Under the pieces are notes generated by a model. It searched no databases and was not told the origin of the DNA. It worked only from the letters and a program-made list of their open reading frames with translations. The position numbers and the translations under genes are program-made. Below are positions 7,199-12,813 of a stretch of DNA of 17,762 nt, piece by piece. Position 1 is the first letter of the stretch. Each line of letters begins with the position of its first letter. Source of the DNA: UBA3071 sp965369635 (GTDB lineage Bacteria; Chloroflexota; Anaerolineae; UBA3071); NCBI GenBank assembly GCA_965369635.1, contig CBDURC010000027.1, forward strand, positions 1 to 17,762, read 5' to 3'.

Positions 7199-7567
7199 AT
7201 GATGAAAGATCTGACCGTCATTTTGAAAGACCGCCCGGGTACGCTAGCCGATATGGGCGAGGCCCTGGGCAAGGCCGGTATCAATATCGAGGGGCTGTGT
7301 GGATTTCCCTGCGAGGGCAAGGGGGTCATCCACATCTTGGTGGAGGACGCAGCCGCTGCCCGCCACGCCCTAGAAGAGATCGACCTTGAGGTGCGTGACG
7401 AGCGCCAAGTCTTGGTCCTGGAAATCGAGGACCGACCGGGCGCATTCGGGGAGGTCAGTCGCCGCATAGCCAACGCTGGGGTAAACGTTGACCTGGCCTA
7501 CCTGGCCACGAACACCCGGTTGGTCCTCGGTGCCGATGACCTAGACAAGGGTCGCGCCGCTGTGTAG
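7199..7567 (+). CDS. Double ACT-domain protein
   Basis: The 122-residue protein contains two ACT-type beta-alpha units. The first, about 3-70, starts DLTVILKDRPGTLADMGEALGKAGINIEG. The second, about 71-120, reads VLVLEIEDRPGAFGEVSRRIANAGVNVDL. Both have the DRPG-x(4)-AxAGxNI/V signature. ACT domains bind amino acids or other small ligands and regulate enzymes, and stand-alone pairs are usually annotated as amino-acid-binding regulatory proteins. TGGAGG precedes ATG 7199 (ATGATG; the second Met is also possible). No biosynthetic partner gene lies nearby, so the ligand is unknown. Confidence 0.85.
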   Translation: MMKDLTVILKDRPGTLADMGEALGKAGINIEGLCGFPCEGKGVIHILVEDAAAARHALEEIDLEVRDERQVLVLEIEDRPGAFGEVSRRIANAGVNVDLAYLATNTRLVLGADDLDKGRAAV

Positions 7568-7630
7568 CGCCGCGAGCGTATGGAGCAAATTCAGACCAAG
7601 TAGTCACACCCAAGGAAAGGAGCATTTCCA

Positions 7631-8068
7631 ATGTCAGTAGAAGAAAACAAGGCCATCGTGCGCCGGTATTACGAGGAGGCGTTGAACGAAAGAAACCTCT
7701 CCACACTGGATGAGACACTCGCGGTCAACTTTGTCCATCACGACCCCTCCAATCCCGCGGATATCGAGGGCCTCGAGGGAATCAAGCAAAGGCTTGCCGA
7801 GATCATGAACGCCTTCCCGGACTTCCATTACACCATTGAAGACATGATTGCTGAAGGGGATAAGGTCGTGGTTCGCTGGACGGCTAGCCTCACCCACAAA
7901 GGCGTGTTTGAGGGCCTTCCTCCCACAGGCAAGCGAGCAGTGGTGCAGGGCATCTACATTCACCGTCTGGCTGGTGGAAAGATGGTAGAAGATTGGGCGA
8001 TAAGGGACACCCTGGGCCTGCTGCAACAACTCGGAGTCGTCCCCTCGCCGGGAGAGGCTGATGGGTAA
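7631..8068 (+). CDS. SnoaL-like / ester cyclase-fold protein
   Basis: The 145-residue protein opens with MSVEENKAIVRRYYEEALNE, then FVHHDP, GLEGIKQRLAEIMNAFPDF and GKRAVVQGIYIHRLAGGKMVEDW. This is the typical layout of the SnoaL-like polyketide cyclase / NTF2-fold family. Members share a cone-shaped pocket, but few have known substrates. AAGGAAAGGAG is upstream of the ATG at usable spacing. Seven bases after its stop, another gene started (8076) but was cut off by recombination with the PIN remnant, so an operon partner has been lost. Confidence 0.8.
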   Translation: MSVEENKAIVRRYYEEALNERNLSTLDETLAVNFVHHDPSNPADIEGLEGIKQRLAEIMNAFPDFHYTIEDMIAEGDKVVVRWTASLTHKGVFEGLPPTGKRAVVQGIYIHRLAGGKMVEDWAIRDTLGLLQQLGVVPSPGEADG

Positions 8069-8075
8069 CCGCTCT

Positions 8076-8156
8076 ATGAAACGCACTCACTTTGCCGCTA
8101 TCTTTGCATTGGCATTCTGCATCCTGGCAGGTGGGACGGCAGGCCGTGGCCCGTGA
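8076..8156 (+). pseudogene. Truncated gene start: signal-peptide remnant
   Basis: From ATG 8076 the frame reads MKRTHFAAIFALAFCILAGG, with a basic n-region and an 18-residue hydrophobic core, then runs into PIN-gene DNA and stops at TGA 8154-8156. The hydrophobic part is a convincing Sec signal peptide or membrane start. The junction is at about 8125-8134 (CCTGGCAGGT, also present in the intact PIN gene at about 213-222). This is the amputated 5' end of a secreted-protein gene that followed the SnoaL-like gene. Confidence 0.6.
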
Positions 8157-8391
8157 ATACGAAGCTCGCATGGTACACTTCCCAAACTTGATCCTGGCCG
8201 ACGTGACGCGTGATGTTGCACGCCGTGCGGCTCAAGTACGAGCTCGATTCAACGTCCACGCCGCCGATGCGCTCCTCGTCGCGACTGCCCTAGTCCATGG
8301 GACGTCGGCCTTTGTGACACATGACCAGAAGCTCAGGCGTCTGGAGGCTTTCCTCAGTATCGTCATCTTGGACGATTTCGCCCCTCTGTAG
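8125..8391 (+). pseudogene. 5'-truncated second PIN toxin gene
   Basis: The sequence encodes WQVGRQAVAREYEAR...LDDFAPL and aligns with residues 64-150 of the PIN protein at 27-491. It lacks the first half, including the catalytic Asp (D17) and Glu (E58), but keeps the last two (AADALLVA and VTHDQK). Most base differences from the first copy are silent, so the gene was under selection before it was broken. TAG 8389-8391 replaces a TTG codon of copy 1, and the old stop is still visible as TGA 8398-8400. A comEC start follows at 8407, as in copy 1. Confidence 0.82.
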
Positions 8392-8406
8392 AACGGTTGA
8401 AGCGGC

Positions 8407-8512
8407 ATGCTCCTCGTCTACCTCACCTCTCACCCTATCCAGCCCTGCTTCACCCCCAATGATCTGACCCTTTACAACCCATTCTGTACCACTCTCGCCC
8501 CCCCTCCTGGAT
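8407..8512 (+). pseudogene. comEC: Internally deleted comEC 5' scar
   Basis: ATGCTCCTCGTCTACCTCACC (the first seven comEC codons) is joined directly to sequence equal to codons 75-102 of the comEC fragment at 498, so about 200 bp are missing. It ends at the same base (CTCCTGGAT) as that fragment. It is followed after 7 bp by the promoter of the Phd/PIN module. It cannot encode anything useful. Confidence 0.82.
8428..8512 (+). repeat. Direct repeat copy B (85 bp)
   Basis: This is the counterpart of 720-805. It differs by two substitutions and one missing G in the C-rich run. The high identity contrasts with the diverged PIN sequence directly upstream in the two places. Confidence 0.85.
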
Positions 8513-8519
8513 CAACAAC

Positions 8520-8548
8520 TTGACAACTACCAGAGAAGTATGTATAAT
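8520..8548 (+). promoter_or_regulatory. Consensus sigma70 promoter for the Phd/PIN module
   Basis: TTGACA (8520-8525), 17 bp, TATAAT (8543-8548): both hexamers are perfect and the spacing is optimal. The antitoxin ATG is 29 bp past the -10. The promoter starts 7 bp after the comEC scar ends. Confidence 0.9.
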
Positions 8549-8556
8549 CTGATTAT
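8544..8556 (+). promoter_or_regulatory. Palindromic operator candidate overlapping the -10
   Basis: ATAATC-T-GATTAT is a perfect 6-1-6 palindrome covering the -10 hexamer and the likely transcription start region. Phd/YefM antitoxins repress their own operons by binding short palindromes at the promoter, so this is the best operator candidate. Confidence 0.6.
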
Positions 8557-8577
8557 CACATTTTGCAGGAGCAGATC

Positions 8578-8859
8578 ATGCGTACGACATCACTCAGTGT
8601 CACAGAGTTGGTCAGGAACTTCTCTGACTACGTGAACAGGGCCGCGTACCGAGAGGAGCGCTTCATTCTCACGAGAGGCCGCAAGCCGGTGGCGGAACTG
8701 CGCCCAATCCCCGCCGGCAGAACCCTGGGTGAACTGGACTCCCTACTGAGATCACTTCCCGCCCTCAGCGCAGAGGAGGCACATGACTTCGCTCTGGACA
8801 TCAAGGAGGCACGCAAGCAGCTTCTGCAAGAAGGGCCTACAGATCCATGGCAGTCCTGA
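8578..8859 (+). CDS. Phd/YefM-family antitoxin
   Basis: This 93-residue protein has the Phd-type N-terminus MRTTSLSVTELVRNFSDYVNR followed by FILTRGRKPVAELRPI, a DNA-binding dimer fold, and then an acidic helical C-terminal half that would wrap the toxin. I use ATG 8578 rather than TTG 8563 because CAGGAG (8566-8571) sits at the right distance before 8578. It overlaps the PIN toxin by 13 bp, the usual arrangement, and is probably autoregulated through the palindrome at 8544. Confidence 0.9.
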   Translation: MRTTSLSVTELVRNFSDYVNRAAYREERFILTRGRKPVAELRPIPAGRTLGELDSLLRSLPALSAEEAHDFALDIKEARKQLLQEGPTDPWQS

Positions 8860-9257
8860 TAGACACGAGCATTCTGATCGCCTACGAGCGAGGCACGCTC
8901 GACGTGACCTCGCACGTAGGAGGGAAAGAGGATGAAACGTTCTTCCTCTCCGTCATCTCGGCCAGCGAGCTGCTTCACGGAGTTCATCGAGCGCAGCAGC
9001 CCGGCGTGCGGGCCAGACGCCTGGCCTTCGTCGAATCCATCTTGGCCCGTTTTCCCTTGCTCGAGATAGACTTGAGCGTAGCTCGGGCTCATGCGGAGCT
9101 ATGGAGCAACCTGTCGAGAGAAGGGAAGATGATCGGAGTTCACGACTCCTGGATGGCGGCAACGTGCATCGCATACAGTCTCACCCTGATCACTGCCAAT
9201 ACCCGTGAGTTTGAGAGGGTTCCTGGTTTACAATTCGACAACTGGATGGCCGGGTAG
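8847..9257 (+). CDS. PIN-domain toxin partner of Phd antitoxin (VapC-like)
   Basis: The 136-residue protein has the full PIN acidic set: D6 (VLIDTSILIAYERG), E41 (SASELLHGV) and D100 (IGVHDSWMAA). The fourth site is N118 in LITANTREFERVPGL, as in many VapC proteins. It is a predicted Mg-dependent RNase controlled by the overlapping antitoxin. It is only distantly related to the PIN protein at 27-491, so this is an independent toxin-antitoxin module. The reading frame is intact and likely functional. Confidence 0.9.
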   Translation: MAVLIDTSILIAYERGTLDVTSHVGGKEDETFFLSVISASELLHGVHRAQQPGVRARRLAFVESILARFPLLEIDLSVARAHAELWSNLSREGKMIGVHDSWMAATCIAYSLTLITANTREFERVPGLQFDNWMAG

Positions 9258-9383
9258 ATTCCAGGCGGGAAGGCGGGGACGAGGAGTGTTGCCGGTGATA
9301 TGAGGCTAACATAAACGCATCCGACAGATGGAGAGTACCGTGCCACCAACCGCTGAAGTGCTCTGGGCAGGCAAGTACCGCGT

Positions 9384-9412
9384 TTGCCGCTTGTGTCCTG
9401 GAATGATATAAT
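9384..9412 (+). promoter_or_regulatory. Promoter for the nuclease-like/DUF2283 module
   Basis: TTGCCG (9384-9389), 17 bp, TATAAT (9407-9412). Transcription should begin at about 9418-9420, right at an in-frame ATG (9420), so the mRNA may be leaderless. The -10 overlaps another in-frame ATG (9411), which therefore cannot be the start for this transcript. Confidence 0.65.
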
Positions 9413-9419
9413 GGCTGAC

Positions 9420-9748
9420 ATGGCGGCAATGCTCGGATCAGCCGTGTCCAGGAACGGTTTTCGGATCCGACTAACACACGAGCGCTGGTCGCACGTCGTA
9501 GAGTCCCATGACTACCTGGCGGGGCTTCACGAGTGGGTACTCGAGACGATCGCCGACCCAGACACCATGCTTTGGGTTGGGAAGGAAGCCTCATGGCGAC
9601 GAGGCACTATCCCAGCACGCCCATCACGGAGAAGCACATGATCGTAGTCTATCGAGAGCTACATGACGCCGACGGTTTTGTCATAACGGCCTTCATGACC
9701 TCCAGAGTGGACAAGGTCTGGCAACGAGGTTTGCTGTGGCAACGCTAG
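9420..9748 (+). pseudogene. Frameshifted BECR-like nuclease/toxin gene
   Basis: The first frame gives MAAMLGSAVSRNGFRIRLTHERWSHVVESHDYLAGLHEWVLETIADPDTML and then loses sense. A -1 change near 9568-9577 (a run of T and G, CTTTGGGTTGGG) restores GWEGSLMATRHYP...MIVVYRELHDADGFVITAFMTSRVDKVWQRGLLWQR, which ends at TAG 9748. The joined protein of about 109 residues resembles small Barnase/EndoU/RelE-like (PBECR-type) nucleases, with ERW-HxxE near the start and a TAF-TS strand near the end; this family call is tentative. The downstream DUF2283 gene overlaps its end by 13 bp. One base loss or a sequencing error explains the break. No classical slippery heptamer in the correct phase is present. Confidence 0.65.
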
Positions 9749-9972
9749 AACTAGACCGCCTTGTCGAGGCTCTCCCGCCGCTGCTGGTGGTATCTCCACA
9801 CGTGTGGATTGACTACGACGCGGAAGCAGACATGCTCTACGTGAGTTTCCGCAAGCCGCAACAGGCAGACGATAGCGTGCTCGTAGACGATGCGATCTAC
9901 CACTACCGGGACGAGGACTTGGTTGGCATCACCCTGATCGGAGCCAAGCAGCACCTAGCAGCCCTATCATGA
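9736..9972 (+). CDS. DUF2283-type small protein, putative antitoxin partner
   Basis: The 78-residue product contains VWIDYDAEADMLYVSFRKP and an acidic middle (QADDSVLVDDAIYHYRDEDLVGITLIGAKQHL), the signature of DUF2283. These proteins commonly sit next to small BECR-fold toxins and are thought to be antitoxins, which is a context inference. GTG 9736 lies inside the end of the upstream gene (13-bp overlap), so translation is probably coupled. If the upstream nuclease is truly frameshifted, this gene is an orphan. Confidence 0.75.
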   Translation: MATLELDRLVEALPPLLVVSPHVWIDYDAEADMLYVSFRKPQQADDSVLVDDAIYHYRDEDLVGITLIGAKQHLAALS

Positions 9973-10199
9973 GTCCCGCGTCTCCGGTACTGCTCGGATC
10001 ACTTCGTCCGCCACAGCCACCACAGCCTCAGTGCCGGCCTCTCTCACAGGGCCCCCTGTAGCACACCGTTCGGGGTCTCTCGATCGCGGCGCTGATCCAC
10101 GGGGGACCTCGAGCACCTCGCCCTGCTTAACCTCCTGACATGGTCGTGGCTGGGACCTTCCCAACGGACTAACCGATTCACCGAAACCGCTCTACTCCC

Positions 10200-12632
10200 A
10201 TGCTCCTCGTCTATCTCACCGCTTCCTGGGTACTAGGCATCATCCTGGCTCGCTTCCTCTGGGCTCAGGGGGTGATCGGCTGCGGATCGCCCCCGACCTG
10301 GGCCTGGGCCGTGCTATCGGCACTCTTCATTGGCGCGGCAGTCCTCCTTCGTCGTCGCAAACGTGTCCGACTCGCCCTCGTTCTGCTCCTCTTCGCCCTG
10401 CTCGGCGGTTGGCGCTACCAGAGCCACCCCATCGAGCCCTGCTTCACCCCCGACGACCTGGCCTTCCACAATGGCACCGACGACGAGCCGGCCTGGGTCA
10501 CCGTCGAAGGGGTCGTCCTCGGTTACCCCGACGTGCGCGACCGATACACCAACTACCGACTGCGGGTGCACGCGCTGGAAGGCAACGGTGAGAAGTACCA
10601 TGTCCGGGGCACAGCGCTCGTGCAGGCGCCCCGCTACCCCGAGTTTCACTATGGTGACGAACTGCGGGTGAGCGGCGGGCTGCAGACGCCGCCTGTCGGC
10701 GGGGACTTCTCTTACAAGGACTATCTCGCTCGGCAAGGCATCCACTCGCTGCTGAAGTATCCGAAGATTGAGCTCGTGGGCGAAGGGAAGGGCGACCCCT
10801 TCTGGGCCACTCTGTACGGGTTCCGCGACCGCGCCGCGGAGGTCATCAACCATTTGCTGCCCGAACCGCAGGCCGCGCTGGCCAACGGCATCCTGCTGGG
10901 CATCGAATCGGGCATCCCCAAGCCACTCTACGATGACTTCAACCGAACGGGTACCTCTCACATCATCGTCATTAGCGGGTTCAATATCACGATCGTTGCT
11001 GGTCTGCTGGCGCAGACGCTGGGGCGGCTGGTGGGAAAGCGGTGGGCAATCTACCCCGTGGTGGGCGGCATCGTGATCTACACGCTGCTCGTCGGCGCCG
11101 ACGCGGCAGTTGTACGGGCAGCAGTCATGGGCATCCTCTACGTCGTCGCCATCCACCTGGGCCGGCAGAACACAGCCGTTGTCTCCCTGTCTGCGTCCGC
11201 TCTGCTGATGACAGCCATCAATCCGCTCATGCTTTGGGACGCGGGCTTTCTGCTGTCGTTCATGTCTATGTTGGGGCTGATCCTGTTCACTCCGGCGATC
11301 CAGGGCTGGTTCGAGCGACTTCTGAGCCGCTTCCTTCCACCGGAGCAGCTTCGGGCAGTGGTCCGTCTGCTCAATGATGCTTTGATCGTCACCCTCGCCG
11401 CGCAGATCACCACCACCCCGCTCGTCGGCGCCTACTTCGCCCGGCTGTCGCTCGTCTCCTTGCTCAGCAACGGTTTGATCTTGCCCGTTCAACCGCCGAT
11501 CATGATCTGGGGCGGCATTGCCACGCTGGCAGGGCTGGTCTGGGAGCCCCTGGGACGGGTCATCGCCGCCGTGCCCTGGCTCTTCTTGACCTACACCGTT
11601 GCCATCGTGGAGTGGACAGCGCGCTTGCCCTTCGCCTCGCTGGATGTGGGCGCGCTGGGCCGCCCACTGGCGCTGATCTACTACGCGCTGCTCTTTGGTG
11701 GACTCGGCCTGCGTCAGCTCTGGCAGAAGCTGGAGAAGGGAGCACGGCTGCGCCCACACCGGGCGGTGGCGCTGGCCGCGGCCGTTGCGATTCCCCTCTG
11801 GCTAGGAGCGGCGGCGCTCAATGGTCTGCCCGATGGCCGCCTACACGTCTGGTACATCGGCCTGGGCGATGGCGACGCGACGCTGGTGCAAACGCCATCT
11901 GGCCGACGCCTGCTCATAGACGCCGGGAGAGGTGAGGCAGACGTGGCCAGAGCGTTAGAAGCAGCGCTACCTGGCTGGGGACGCGACCTTGACTTGGTGG
12001 TGCTGACTCAAGCCGACGAAGCACACATAGCTTCGCTGTCGATGCTGCTGGAGCGCTTCCACGTGGCCCAGGCGCTGGTGCCTGAGGGGCTCTCCGTGTC
12101 AGCGGAAGAGCGCAAAGGATCGGCCGATGCAGCCGAAAGGGATTGGAGGTCCGCTCCATCGGCTCAATCGGCTGACTCGCTTCCTCCGCTGACCCTTGAG
12201 TTGGCAACAGGGATGAGCGTGCAGCTCGACGAAGGGGTGCTGCTGGAAGTGCTGCATGCGCCGGAGAGGGGCAAAGAACGGGATGGCGCCGTGCTGCGCC
12301 TTAGCATGGGCAACCTGCGGTTGCTGCTGCCTTCAGAGATCGAGCAGGAGACACAAGCCGATCTATTGGCCAGCGGCGCCGACCTTGTCTCTACGGTGCT
12401 CAAGACGCCGCATGCGGGCACGGGCAATTGGCCTACTGTCGAGTTCCTGGCCGCCGTGCGGTCGCAGTTGGTCATCGTTCCGGATGACACGACATATCCG
12501 CCAGAGGTACAGGCGCGACTGGAGACGCTGTCGAGGCAGGAGGTGGATCCCTTTGAGACACTGGAAGTGGTCTCCGACGGTTACCAACTCAGGGTGAATC
12601 AGCGTGGCCCCGCGGGCCTGAGGTGGCCCTGA
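10200..12632 (+). CDS. comEC: ComEC/Rec2 family DNA-uptake membrane protein
   Basis: This 810-residue polytopic protein belongs to the family that forms the inner-membrane channel passing single-stranded DNA during natural transformation. It has an N-terminal two-helix region with basic loop RRRKR (1-70), a soluble OB-like DUF4131 part (about 98-195), the competence domain (about 220-510) with TSHIIVISGFNITIVAG (252-268), and a C-terminal metallo-beta-lactamase-like domain (546-800). That last domain is degenerate: LTQADEAH (602-609) stands where THxDxDH is expected, PSEIE (711-715) stands for the usual GD motif, and PHAG (737-740) stands for HHGS. Channel function may remain without nuclease activity. 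No clear ribosome binding site precedes ATG 10200, but the fragments at 498 and 8407 start at the same codon. Confidence 0.92.
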   Translation: MLLVYLTASWVLGIILARFLWAQGVIGCGSPPTWAWAVLSALFIGAAVLLRRRKRVRLALVLLLFALLGGWRYQSHPIEPCFTPDDLAFHNGTDDEPAWVTVEGVVLGYPDVRDRYTNYRLRVHALEGNGEKYHVRGTALVQAPRYPEFHYGDELRVSGGLQTPPVGGDFSYKDYLARQGIHSLLKYPKIELVGEGKGDPFWATLYGFRDRAAEVINHLLPEPQAALANGILLGIESGIPKPLYDDFNRTGTSHIIVISGFNITIVAGLLAQTLGRLVGKRWAIYPVVGGIVIYTLLVGADAAVVRAAVMGILYVVAIHLGRQNTAVVSLSASALLMTAINPLMLWDAGFLLSFMSMLGLILFTPAIQGWFERLLSRFLPPEQLRAVVRLLNDALIVTLAAQITTTPLVGAYFARLSLVSLLSNGLILPVQPPIMIWGGIATLAGLVWEPLGRVIAAVPWLFLTYTVAIVEWTARLPFASLDVGALGRPLALIYYALLFGGLGLRQLWQKLEKGARLRPHRAVALAAAVAIPLWLGAAALNGLPDGRLHVWYIGLGDGDATLVQTPSGRRLLIDAGRGEADVARALEAALPGWGRDLDLVVLTQADEAHIASLSMLLERFHVAQALVPEGLSVSAEERKGSADAAERDWRSAPSAQSADSLPPLTLELATGMSVQLDEGVLLEVLHAPERGKERDGAVLRLSMGNLRLLLPSEIEQETQADLLASGADLVSTVLKTPHAGTGNWPTVEFLAAVRSQLVIVPDDTTYPPEVQARLETLSRQEVDPFETLEVVSDGYQLRVNQRGPAGLRWP

Positions 12633-12647
12633 GCGGGCTGAGGAGTG

Positions 12648-12674
12648 TGCCCAAGCTGAGTCTCCAGCTTGGCA
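12648..12674 (+). terminator. Hairpin between comEC and the nad operon
   Basis: CCAAGCTG (12651-12658) pairs exactly with CAGCTTGG (12665-12672) around a 6-base loop, and two more pairs (TG/CA) follow after a one-base bulge. There is no T-tract, so it may be a mRNA 3'-end stabiliser or part of factor-dependent termination. It lies 16 bp after the comEC stop and 44 bp before the next promoter. Confidence 0.45.
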
Positions 12675-12717
12675 AGTCTCGACTCAGGGCAGGTGACTTC
12701 GCCAGGCGAAGGCCACT

Positions 12718-12746
12718 TTGACACATTGCTTCACCTGTCGTACAAT
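12718..12746 (+). promoter_or_regulatory. Sigma70 promoter of the nad operon
   Basis: TTGACA (12718-12723), 17 bp, TACAAT (12741-12746): the -35 is perfect and the -10 matches 5 of 6. The start site would be near 12753. This rules out the upstream in-frame TTG (12718) as the start codon of the fusion gene. GACA and TGTC (12720-12723, 12736-12739) form a short inverted pair in the spacer that might serve a regulator, but this is weak. Confidence 0.75.
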
Positions 12747-12813
12747 GGTCATGCTGTGCTGCGCTCCCCACCCTGGGGTCTCAGCCATCGCTTGGATTGA
12801 CGAGGGACCAACC

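Noticed and set aside
9568..9580. Programmed -1 frameshifting in the nuclease-like gene
   Set aside because: In the reading phase of the first frame there is no X-XXY-YYZ slippery heptamer, and I saw no strong downstream hairpin. A mutation or sequencing error is simpler.
9967..10164. Minus-strand 65-codon frame convergent with the DUF2283 gene
   Set aside because: Its C-terminal half (EAGTEAVVAVADEVIRAVPE) looks vaguely protein-like, but I recognise no family and see no ribosome binding site. It could be a decayed remnant and is not supported as a gene.
10314..11759. Minus-strand open frame of 481 codons inside comEC
   Set aside because: It lies fully antisense to a comEC gene with clear family motifs, and its product is rich in Gln, Asp and Arg with no recognisable domain.
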